DNA of 64,000 bases from NCBI GenBank assembly GCA_001692895.1, contig KV748288.1:62001-126000 (forward strand). The letters run 5' to 3'. The notes below the pieces were generated by a model that was not told the origin of the DNA, did no database searches, and saw nothing but the letters and a program-made list of their open reading frames with translations. Numbering within the stretch: the first letter of the stretch is position 1; each line of letters opens with the position of its first letter. The stretch comes from Cenococcum geophilum 1.58 (taxonomy: Eukaryota > Ascomycota > Dothideomycetes > Gloniales > Gloniaceae). The position numbers and the translations under genes were made by a program. Shown here in pieces: positions 48,985-59,499 of this stretch.

Positions 48985-49016
48985 CTTTCCTTTCTTAACT
49001 TGGCTACTGCGTGCTA

Positions 49017-49029
49017 GGGGGGGGGGGGG
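49017..49029. repeat. homopolymer of 13 G
   Basis: Uninterrupted G run between the 5' end of LINE family 2 and the Copia target region. Its length may be unreliable in the assembly. Confidence 0.8.
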
Positions 49030-49067
49030 TATTATTTAAAGATTAGGGGAGATCAGGTCGTTCTCTA

Positions 49068-49253
49068 TGTTAGGAATACAGGTAAGTTGCCGTCACGCGA
49101 GGCAAGTTGCCGTTACGTGTTGCCGCGGCACTAGCGTGGCGAGGAGCCTTAGGCTCCTCGCCCTTCCATAAGGAAGAAATAGAACAAAAAGAATAATAAC
49201 TATTATACTACCTATAACTTGTAGATACGTAATATTACCTTATATTACCAATA
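49068..49253 (+). repeat. 5' LTR of the Copia element
   Basis: Starts tgttagg and ends ccaata. It holds two direct copies of aagttgccgtyacg, the palindrome tgccgcggca (49,121-49,130) and a perfect hairpin gcgaggagcc-tta-ggctcctcgc (49,139-49,161). Confidence 0.9.
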
Positions 49254-49361
49254 CTAATTAGTAGTTAACTTTACTATTATACCACAGAACAGCTAGGTAT
49301 TCCACTAAGAAGAGATAAGCTACTATACTAGTACTACTTGTGTTAAAGAAAGCTGTCTTTT

Positions 49362-49530
49362 AAGGTTAGAACTAGTCCTAAACCTTAAATAAAACTCTTC
49401 TATAAATCTAAGGATTTAAAGGCCAGAACTAGTCCTAAGCCTTTCCTAGATTATAGATTCTTGCGTCTATTATATAGAATAATACGCTTTATAAGTCTTT
49501 ATAATTTAAGGCCAGAACTAGTCCTAAGCC
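49362..49530 (+). repeat. three quasi-palindromic 23-bp repeats in the Copia leader
   Basis: aaggccagaactagtcctaa plus gcc at 49,419-49,441 and 49,508-49,530, and a RIP-changed copy at 49,362-49,384. Each is a near palindrome centred on actagt. The position in the untranslated leader would suit an RNA packaging or dimerisation signal (inference). Confidence 0.8.
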
Positions 49531-49627
49531 CTATAATCGCAAATATACGTTATAAACGCGTACTAAATAACGAACGCGTACTAAACGACAATCCCTACCC
49601 TAATAATACTTCCCTCCCCCTAAAAAT

Positions 49628-51400
49628 ATGGCTACGCCTACCTTAAATAACTGGGAAGACTCCTTACTACTAGGGGTAGCTTTATACGCGAAACTTATTA
49701 ATAAAAATTAGGATAAATTTACCTTTAATATAATAACTTATACCATAAAATAAGTTAATAGCTTTCTCCTACACCGTATTATATTCTACTAAAGTAGACA
49801 CTACGCCGATTTATAGCTGTAGAAATATTTTAGGGAGGATTTTATAGGATGGACTGCTAACACCTAGGCACTTAGCAATATTAATATTGATTAGGATTTT
49901 TAAGACTTCCTTTATAGGAATAGGGTATATATTACTAAGAACAGTAACCCAATTACTAGCAATATTTAGGCTGTTATTATTAGTATAAAAGAACTAGTAT
50001 AGATAGAAGCTAAGATTATATATTAACTATAGAAACCTAGAACCAACCTATATTCTTTAAAAGGTAACTTTAATTTAGAACGAAACCCCTAGAACGCTAC
50101 TCTCCTACCTAGGGGTACTCTCCTACCTAGAGGTGCTCTTCTACCTAGAGGTACTCTTCCTCTACCTTCACTACCTCTAGCTCCTTTACTCTAGCCAACC
50201 GGTAAGCCTCTACTATAAGAAGTTACGAATCTAATAAAGGTATATTTAGATAAAGAGAAGAAGTTTAGAGGAGAATTATATAATATACTTAAAGTAAAAC
50301 TATAGGTTTTCTATAACTATTATAACAAGGTTAGAATTTAATACCACTAATACTACTATACTTTCTCTATTATGTTAAAGGGACAGGTAGTAATATTTTA
50401 TTATAACTATATTACGGGTAAAAACTATAGCTTTAATGTAATGCTTTAGCTTACTAGAGCCTACTTTAAAACTAATAATAATTGCTAACTTTATATATCT
50501 AAATGGCGGGAGACTATATTTTAGAGAGTTATTACTTTTAACCTAATAAAGACTTATTTAGAGTGCCTTTAACTACTCTTTAATAAACTCTAGAAAATCT
50601 AATATAGCCTTATTAAAACTTACTAAAATAAGAACAGTCTAAGGGACTAGGTTCTCTTAACCTGCTATAGCGTTTTTAAGTGTAACTTAGCGCTATATAA
50701 ACCTATAAATACGTTTAAAGGAGTATATACTAAGCTACGCTTTGCTATAGGTACTATAATATAAATATAAGAATCTTAATAGTTTTATACTAAAAGCCCT
50801 ACCTAACTAAGCGTTTCTAACTAATATAATTATAACTAAACTAACTAAATATATAGTGGCTGTGGTAGGGAATATAGTAAAGGGTATAATTAACGTTAAC
50901 TATAAGGCAATTATGGAGGTCCTTATAGAGGTTTATTCCGAAGTAATCGCTAGAAGAAGTATTACGTTTATAAGAAGCCAAATTACTAGTTAACTAGATA
51001 CTCCCTTAATAAGTAAAAGGAGGTATATAATAAGTTTTATTAGAGTATAAAAAATGTTAGAAATTATAAAGTTACTATAGCCTACTTTTAAAGCTTTCTA
51101 GTTTAATATAAAGGCGTAAAAGATCTTAAGGGTAAGGTTAATAAGGTTAAACAGCTCCTTATAGATATAGAAATTAAGGACTACTCCCCTAACCAATACT
51201 TTACTAAGTATAGTAAGGTAGATGGTATATAAACTGTTACTATTCTTAATAACCAATCTACGCTCCATTCTATTACGAAATTAAATATCTTTAATAAGCT
51301 AAAAGAGAGTTTTATATTCTCCTTTAATAATAAATACTTAGTAAACGTCTTTTATAGTATTATACTAGACACTAGAGCCGTAGGAGTATCTATAGTAGGA
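49628..51400 (+). pseudogene. Copia gag-like region and protease
   Basis: ATG at 49,628 opens MATPTLNNWEDSLLL, followed by RIP-type stops. Near 50,095-50,160 a short repeat encodes LLPRGT three times. Near 50,300-50,400 the frame reads FYNYYNKVRI-stop-YH, a zinc-knuckle remnant, then MLKG-stop-VVIFYYNY. The protease probably lies near 51,360, where LDTRAVGVSI resembles a D(T/S)GA site. Confidence 0.7.
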
Positions 51401-54400
51401 GAACCTTAAGTTCGAGCCCTTTAGTAGCTTAATAGCTCTATTTAGATTAACTATTTAACGGTAGGCTAATACACGATTTATTTTAGTAAGGGTACTATAA
51501 TCTTTCTTAGCATAATTAGGGTTCAAACACCCTTAGGGTATATTACTTTTTACGTTATTCCTATAAACACCCCGCTTCTATTTTATATCAGAGATATAAA
51601 TAAATTAGGCGTTAAGCTTAATAACCTTAAGAATATACTTATTTAAGGAGATAATTGGGTGCCTATTATACGCAAGTAGGGTTACCCCTAGTTGCTCCTT
51701 TACTAACTAGAAAAGAGTATTACTTAGAGTCACTTAACTAAGTTAGAGTTACGCCAATTACACCATTATTTTAGCCACCTATCCGTTTATTAATTACTTA
51801 GGGTTCTTTAGCAAATAGGCTATAAAGTTAAGGTTAAGGTAATTAAGTATTTTATAAAATACTACTATTACTACTAAATAAACCAAAAGTTCCCTGGCCG
51901 ATTTAAGTTCACCCTTAAAGATAACTATAACTTTAACTTCTATATTATTATTAACGTTATATATCTTAGCGGCAAGCTAGTACTTTAAGTTATTAACTTT
52001 TTAATTTCCTTTTAAGCCGCACGTTTTTTAAAGGATATATTAGCTAGGAACGCATAGAATACCCTTTAATTATACTAGATTAATGTCTACCTAAAACCCC
52101 CTAATTAAATCGTCTATAATATAAGAAAGAACTTCTTATCTATAGAGTTTTGATAATAGATAAAGGTAATAGTAATTAAGGTTAAGGAAGTCCCTATTAA
52201 GGCATATAATAGTATTAAAAAAGTGGAACGATATTATAAGCCATTACACCGCGTATATAAGATTATTTTTTTAAAACTAGAGGGTATTAGCGAAGAGCTT
52301 ATCTTATAAATAGCTATTAAAGCTATTAACAATTCCGCTAGCCCGGAGAGACTTATACCTCTATTACTAGTTTTTAGCGCCTAACCTTAAATAACTAATA
52401 ATTCTTTACTATCTCCCTCCGTTATATAACGAGCTAAGGCTATTTATAAGGTAATAAAGGAGGTATAATATCTTTACGCTATACGCTAGGTTAACAACGT
52501 ACTAGGAATAAGAAATAGCCTAAATACCTTAACTATGCTTAATCTACTACTCTAGTCTAAGGTACGCGTATAGCGTAAAAAGGGAGGGTAGTTAGGCCTA
52601 TATTAACTTATTATAATTAACGGTTAAACTTATACTATTTAGATGCCTTACGGACCTACTTAATTCTATTTAACCATTATTAAGCCTTACTATAAAGATA
52701 ATAGTTCTAAGCCTTTATAGGATGCCCTAAAGGAGAACTATAATTAACGTGCTTTAGAAGGCAACTATAATTTTAATATAATTATAGTAGAGGTTCCGCA
52801 ACTATAACGCGGTAAAGGTTACCTAAAGAAATTATAAAATCGCTAACATTTTGTTAATTTTAAAGAGCAATTTATTGCCGCCATTAAGAATAGAGTTAAG
52901 TTATTAATAGCCTTTATAACAGCTAAGGAGAAGGCTAACTTTAAGCTTGTAAAACAGCTCTAAAAGGAAGGTTATATTATAACCTTTAGAGCTCCTTTCT
53001 AAGCATCTAATAAGTAGGAGATTAATGGTCTTATTANAANAGGNGTNTTTAAATTTAAGAAGTATNACCTTACTAAGTTTAATAGAGTTCGCATCTTTAA
53101 GTTAAGAATAGTTAATAAGATTAAGGGCAAAGCTACTAACGCCCTATTTAAGAAATTAAGGCTTATTATTTAAGGCTACAATAATAATAGTAAGGAGGNA
53201 ATTCTTATATAATCTCCTATAATTTAATAAGCTAGTTAGCGAGTTATTATTACGCTAGCTCCCTCCTTAATAAAGAACGGAATGGCGGTTTATTTATAAG
53301 ATATTACTTAGGCTTATACCTAATTAAAGACGTACCTTTAGCGCTTAATACTAGTATACCTTTTAGAGTAAATTCGCCACTAATATCCCAAAGATATAAT
53401 TATAGTTATACTTAAGCCATTATATAGAATTGCAGAGGCAGAAACTTATTAGTGAGCTACCTATAGTAAGCACTATAAAGAGAAGCTCTTAATAACTACT
53501 TTTATATTTAATCTATACTTCCTTATCGCAACTACGGAAACCCTATTTAGAATTATTGGTATATAAACTAATAATATAATTATCTTAGGAGACGACCAAT
53601 TCTTAGCTCTTAAAGAAGATAAGCTAGTAAAAGTAAATTTTATAGCAAAGCTAAAGGAAAAGCTTAATTTAACAACACTATTACTTTTTAATATATGCAT
53701 CCTCTCCCTAAATAAGGATTCTATTACTTTACGCTAGAAGGGCTAAGGTAAGAAGATTAACGTTATTAACGCTAATTCTCTAAAGTAAGGATATGTGGAG
53801 TAACGCGCTTATAGAGTGTATATTACTTCTATCTGTTAACCTAAGGCTTTATTTAATCTCTTTATTGCCGCCTAACACTAGGAACTAACTAAGAATAACG
53901 TTCTTGCCCTAAATAAACGTCCTTTCTAGTAAATAAACTATCTTAATTAGGGACTACTCTATATACCTATTAATCTTCCCACCGCTAAGCTCTTCGTATT
54001 TATTAATAGATTATTTATAAATAATAAAGATTTTAGCTCCTAACTAGGATATAAGATTATTATTACAAACGAATCTACTAGAGAGAATAACTTTATAATT
54101 TATAGCAATCTTATCTACTAAAGCTTAACTAAGAGTAAGTATATTACTTAAAGCGTTCTAGCGTTAGAGATATATAAAATAGTTAGCGGAGTTAATATAG
54201 CAATTGCAATTAGAACTACCCTAAAGATAATTATAAATTAACTCGAACTTCCTACTATCCCTATAATTATATACACTAATTTATATTCCCTCTATAAGTG
54301 CTTAGTTAAGCTTAGTACTATAAAGAAGAAGCGCCTTATAATTAATATTATGGCACTTTAGCAATCCTATAAATAGTAAAAACTCTTTAAGATCTAATAG

Positions 54401-54530
54401 ATTAACGGCTAAGATAACCTAATAGATATAATAAAGGCAAACCTAAATAAAGCTTTAGAAACATTCGTTAATATAAATACTCTATATATATAAGTTAAAG
54501 GTTAAATTAAAAGGGAGTAGGAGAGAAAGA
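51400..54530 (+). pseudogene. Copia pol: integrase, RT, RNase H
   Basis: The GAG-pre-integrase block LELRQLHHYFSHLSVY lies near 51,745 and CCHH spacing is partly kept. Integrase blocks follow (FKFTLKDNYNF near 51,905, INSFLISF near 51,990). The RT begins near 53,060 (VRIFKLRIVN) and shows the Copia active-site block TNNIIILGDDQF near 53,570-53,605 (YVDD degraded). RNase H includes FINRLFINNKDFSS near 54,000 and YTNLYSLYKCLVKL near 54,280. Six N bases at 53,037-53,199 interrupt the RT. Frame breaks are RIP-type TAG/TAA. Confidence 0.85.
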
Positions 54531-54839
54531 CTTTATAATAGTACGGGGGTACGCCACCTATAGTGTCCTATAGACCCTAATTCCAACTAGCTAATTAGGA
54601 TTTTCCATCCCTAAGATAGAAAATCGCTATTGGCTCGCTTATAACTAGCGCCTTAGTAACCCTAAATATAATATCTACCTATAGCTCCTAAGTAAGAAAG
54701 CACCACATATAAAAAGGCAAATTTTAGGATAGCAAGACTTATATTATAATAGTAATAGTAAGTAAGGGGGATTAATATTTATTACGCTAGTTAAGCGGTA
54801 TATATATATAGATAGCAACCATAAAAGAAGAGTTGTCAG

Positions 54840-55025
54840 TATTGGGAATATAGGTAAGTTGCCGTCACGCAAGGTAAGTTGCCGTTATATGTCGCCGCGG
54901 CACTAGCGTAGCGAGGAGCCTTAGGCTCCTCGCCCTTCCTTAAGGAAGAAATAAAACAAAAAGAATAATAACTATTATACTACCTATAACTTGTAGATAT
55001 ATAATATTACCTTATATTACCAACA
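54840..55025 (+). repeat. 3' LTR of the Copia element
   Basis: Starts tattggg (TG changed to TA) and ends ccaaca. It differs from the 5' LTR mainly by transitions. The hairpin gcgaggagcc-tta-ggctcctcgc is unchanged at 54,911-54,933. Confidence 0.9.
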
Positions 55026-55249
55026 CTGTATAACGTAAAGTTATTGGGATATATATATATATATATTACTAGCCAATAAATAGTATAGTTAAGTAACGTA
55101 CTGCCTCTAACTATTGACAAGTATAAATAGGAAAAAAGAAGAAAAGAAAAAGATAGCTAAATCCCAAACGTATATCTACCCATACGCTAAAAAGGTATGC
55201 ATTCTGTAGACCCCTAATATTTTAGTAAATTTAGGAGAGCTAAATGTAG
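55026..55249. other. spacer with AT microsatellite
   Basis: No gene seen. An (AT)n run lies at 55,051-55,066. The distal part may be the degraded 3' end of the AAA ATPase gene on the minus strand. Confidence 0.4.
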
Positions 55250-58150
55250 GACTGTATATTATCAAACTTACCTCCTCCTATAAAATTACGCTAAAATTTT
55301 ACGTTCGCACTAATAGCGAATTCTAAATATAATAAGGACACTTATATCTCTTTATAGCTAGCCAATACTTAAGCTGTAAAAATAGCATTTTTAATCTAGA
55401 TCGGAAAATTAATTAACTTAGCTTTACCGTAGACGCAAAGGCTCTTACCTCTTAGCCATTAAGATCCTTCCCTACTAGAATATTAAGGTCCTTTTCCGTG
55501 AAATCTGCGGCTTCTTTTATCGTGCTCGCCTTATTAAGGAAACTCCTCTAAATTACCTCTTAAGCGTTTTAATCTAATAGACCGTACTAGAGCGCAAGGT
55601 ATATTCTGCTTATAATAGCTTTATTAATTATCTTTACCTAGTTAGTCGTAAGAAATAAGATTCCTTTATAGTATTTAAGCTTGCGCAAGAATATATAAAT
55701 AAGGGCATTGTAATAGATATCACTAGTAGCACGCTGTTTTATAAATACGTCCGCCTCATTAAGGAGCAGAGTGGCTTTCTAGTAAGTTACTATCTTAAAG
55801 ATATAAGAAAGCCTCTCTTTAAGTACATCCGCGGTCGTGTCTAATTCTCCAGTAAAGATCTACTTAGTTAGAAAAAGCCGCAATTATAAGGGAATGGAGA
55901 TGTATAACGTAAAGTGGCCTCCTAAGGTATTCTAATATCGCCTCTGCTGTTAAGGTCTTACCAACACCAAACAGCCTACTAATTTGCCTATCTTAGTAGA
56001 TAATAGTGTAACTAATATTATAAGAGAGGGTATAGTAATATACTACAGGAGGGTAATAAGTCCGCGCCCTTTACCTAATATAAAGTTATCTAAGATAGGG
56101 TAAAAATCCTAAAATAAGTAGGTTTTACTAAGAGCTTAAATAATCTCCTTCTACTAAGTAGGAATCCTAAGGTTATTAAAGAAAGAAGGGTTCCACGTAA
56201 TGTTGCTAATATTAGCAACTACGAACTCAACTATAACACGTTAGTAAATGCCGCTTACGTATAAGTAAAAATAACGCACGCTAGAGCTTATTACCTAAAC
56301 TAAAACCTAGTATAGTTGGGCTGCTAATTAGGAAATCTTAATCCTTTATTTTAGTTAGATCTATATCTATCCTCTTAATTTAGTCTTTTTTTTATTTAAG
56401 CTCTCCGCGGAATTGTAAATAGCCTATAAGTCTAGTATTTCCGGCGACTTATCAATTTATAGTCTAGCGTAATTAGGGTTAATTTGCCGAAAATACGCCG
56501 TATTAACCATAATTCGGCTCTTAACAGAGACTTTAATCCTATTGCCGTCTTTATCCTTATAGAAGGCAGTCCCTTAGTACTAGCGGTAGTAGATACCTCT
56601 TAAGTTATTAAACGTTTAACTATATCCAATCAGCCATGCTCTAATCTCGCTTGATTTTCGGTAGTACTTTAGAGGAAATGCCTAAAGGAAGTCTATCCGT
56701 TTCGTTCCGTGGAACTTCTTAATAGTAAGCTTAGGGGCGGCTTAACACTTTCCTATTAAAATTAAAGTAGCGACAGTCTAGATAAAAGTACTTAGCTCCA
56801 TCCGGTCTTACTTTCTCCTTACCATAATTATACTTAACGTATCTTAGTTACTAGTACCAGGATAGGTAGTATAGACCTTCGAGTTTAGCTTAAAGAGAGC
56901 CTAGAGCAGATTATATATAATTTTATAGTTCTTAAGAAGGGGTTTAAGGCGTTCGGTTATAGACGTATAGGTAATTTTAATAAAGCTAATTAAGAGGTCC
57001 AGATGTTCTAAATATGCTTTATTCTTAGAGTTAACATTTATACCACTTTAATATAATTCTAGTTCCGGGAGAAAATTATATAGGACGTTCTGCTTAACCT
57101 ATGCGCAGTATAAGCCGGTAAGTTTTAATAGCGGAGATTTTCCGTACCAAAGGCTTATCCTCTCTTAGGCAGATCCCGCGGACATCTTTAAGGACCTTCC
57201 TTAAAATGTCTTATAACCCCTTAGACTTAACATTAATATAAGACGTAAAGTCTTTAGTTTTCTTATCTGTAATTTATCTTTAGTAATTAAAGGCACTTAT
57301 AAAGAATATTATACCTACTAATTTAAACACAATTAACAAACACGTATTGGTCCAGTTTATTAACCTCTCCTATTAGGGCCACTGGCTTAGCAATCTTATA
57401 CTAATAAGCTTTCTTATCCTAACTGTAAAGAAATAGTATCAGTAGGACTATATATGCACGACTGTAAAGATATATACTTTGTTTACCATCTTATACTCCA
57501 ACCTAGAGGCTCGCGATATTACTTTAGTTTTAGGGTCTTTTAGGGCTAGTAGCTCAACAACTAGGCCTTCTAGGGTAGAGGTAGAGGTAGATAACGTATT
57601 TATTGCTATAGCTACCTTTAGCAGCTCTAGGAATTGCTAGGTATACTAAAAAGTAAGGGGCTACTAAGCTAGTAGTAAAGTAGGGCTACTTAAAGGAGTA
57701 TTTAAGGTCTTTAATATAGACTATATATTATAACGGGGTAGTTTAAAATATAAGCTTAGAGTAGAAGTTAAGAGCGGAGGTCAATAATACTAATCTCTAA
57801 AGGGCACTCTACCTATTTTTATACCTTTTAATCTATTACCACTGCGCCGCAAATATTTACTATGCCCCTTTTAAGCTATATAACCTTTCTGTATTAATCC
57901 TAGGAGACGCTAGAGCATATATATTAATATTATTACAACATAGCTTAGACTATAGGCATATTACTACCATATATATAAAGAAATCGCTACGTACTAGGGA
58001 TCGCGGCTCTAATCCTAAAGGGGTAGATTACTATTTAAATTAACAATAAAAGCCAGGGAGCTAGTTTAGGAGTTCTAACAAATAAGATTTAAGCATTCAT
58101 TTTATCTAGCCCGGCCTCTATACGCCTAGTATATTATAGCAGAATAAAGA
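55250..58150 (-). pseudogene. DUF7025-AAA ATPase family gene, RIP-degraded
   Basis: On the minus strand, the N-terminal half carries DUF7025-type blocks: a LLQALFKLNSKVYTTYPGT-like segment near 56,880 with a stop at the Trp, KRIDFL-stop-AFPLKYY near 56,690, and YYRQYQGTAFYKDKDG near 56,590. The AAA part shows GKGRGLITLL near 56,060, GVGKTLTAEAILEYL (Walker A) near 55,960, LLNEADVFIKQRATSDI (Walker B) near 55,765, then ALIYIFLRKLKYYKGILFLTTN near 55,680 and the lid KASTIKEAADFTEKDLNIL near 55,500. These large fungal AAA proteins have no settled function. RIP-type stops and at least one frame change or intron before the Walker A show it is not functional as read. The N-terminal border is uncertain. 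Confidence 0.8.
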
Positions 58151-58250
58151 TGCTTTAAAGGAAGTATAAATAGTATTAATGTGCAACGGCTTATAGGATA
58201 AGGTTTAGAGTTTAGTTATTTGCTAAGTCGCGACTATTTTCTAATAGGAC

Positions 58251-58355
58251 TTTAACTAGGTTCTAAGCGGGTTCTAACTAGATTTCAACCAAACTCTAAC
58301 TAGACTTTAACTAGACTTTAACTAGACTTCTACTAAACTCTAATTAGACTCTAGC
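58251..58355. repeat. 11-bp minisatellite
   Basis: About nine and a half units of tctaactagac with transitions between units, period 11 bp. It lies upstream of, or within the 5' flank of, the AAA pseudogene. Confidence 0.85.
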
Positions 58356-58425
58356 TTTTTACACCCATAGGAAGTATATAGGAGAGCTAGCAATATACTT
58401 AGCGTAAGGCGTTTCCCTAGCTTAT

Positions 58426-59248
58426 TGTAACGGAACCTTATAGCAGGAACTACAGTAGGTTCGTTAATAGGCTAGGTATATAGGTAATGCGGGAAAGTCA
58501 ACAACGTAATAACAACTAGTGGAGTAGTTGCCCAACAGATTAACTCCAATTATATTCTAAGAATTACTACAAGAAAAGAAACTATCTAGGTAGGGACTGT
58601 GGTCCTTTAAATACACGTCTATACTCCTAAGAAATCCTCCTTATATATAAGGTCTGCCTTATACGTATTATACGTACGTTCCGTTTATACAACCCGTATA
58701 CTATATATAACATTATATAACCTTAGTTACCACTCTTCGTTATATAGCTCTACGGGTTTTATCTTAGACCATGCTTATATTAACTAACTAGCTTCTTCCA
58801 ACTCTTCCCCAAGTAGTTGTAATATTGTACTTAAAGCGTTCGTAACACTATCTCCCTTCTCTCTATCTTTATCCTTAAAGATACTTAATATCTCTAGGTC
58901 GTTTACCAGAGGTATAATATTTATTTAATTAATTTGGTTAATATTATTACTTATTATACCTAAAGCATCTTTTTCTTCGCAAGCACAACGCCGCGCTTAG
59001 ACTATTGCTGCAATATTATTTCTTAGTAAGATAATGCTATCTCCATATTCTTATTATATAAGAAAGGGGTTAGTTTACGTTACGTTAACAAGTTCCTCCT
59101 CCTAGTAACTATCCTCTTATTCAGAGTGCACTAAAGCAAATATTTAATTATCTTGCGACGTTTGCTCTATCTCTAACACTAAGTATACGCGTCTTATTAC
59201 CCTTAATAGTCTTTAAGTTCCCTAAGTAATTTATTATAGGGTCTTACA
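58426..59248 (-). repeat. probable 3' LTR of Gypsy element 3
   Basis: Bounded by tgtaacggaacc at the left and gggtcttaca at the right, giving TGTAA...TTACA ends as in many fungal Gypsy LTRs. It lies beyond the 3' end of the minus-strand Gypsy pol. The second LTR is outside the window, so the call rests on the end motifs and position only. Confidence 0.5.
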
Positions 59249-59499
59249 TTTAATCTGCCACTGTAAGGCTTAATAGTAAGCTAACTTAGGCTTTAGTAGA
59301 TTTAGAATATTCTTATAATGCGGAACAGAGGGCCTTAGAGGCTCACATTACTACCTCTACTCATTTGCTTCGTCTTAAGAAGGTTTATAAGAAGGTTTAT
59401 TCTAAGGAGTAAAAACTTATAAAATAAGGCTTATAGGAACTTGGCGATAAAAGAACGGATTCTCTTCTAATAGAGAAGGAAATAACTTCAAGTAATTTG

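Larger units (their letters stand above)
43895..49016 (-). mobile_element. LINE, second Tad1-like family (RIP-degraded)
   Basis: Minus-strand non-LTR retrotransposon with ORF1 starting near 48,984 and ORF2 ending near 43,900. The domain order is the same as in copies A-D but the sequence is clearly different, so it is another family. Its first 150 bases are GC-normal, unlike the rest. Directly upstream is a run of 13 G on the plus strand. Confidence 0.85.
49068..55025 (+). mobile_element. full-length Copia retrotransposon (RIP-degraded)
   Basis: A 5,958-bp element with two 186-bp LTRs, a leader with three repeats, gag, and a pol in Copia order (integrase before RT and RNase H). Bases directly outside are ctcta (left) and ctgta (right), four of five matching, so a target duplication is not certain. 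RIP-type stops throughout, and six ambiguous bases lie in the RT region. Confidence 0.9.

Noticed and set aside
49063..55030. 5-bp target duplication of the Copia element
   Set aside because: ctcta and ctgta differ by a C/G change that RIP does not make, so the match may be chance.
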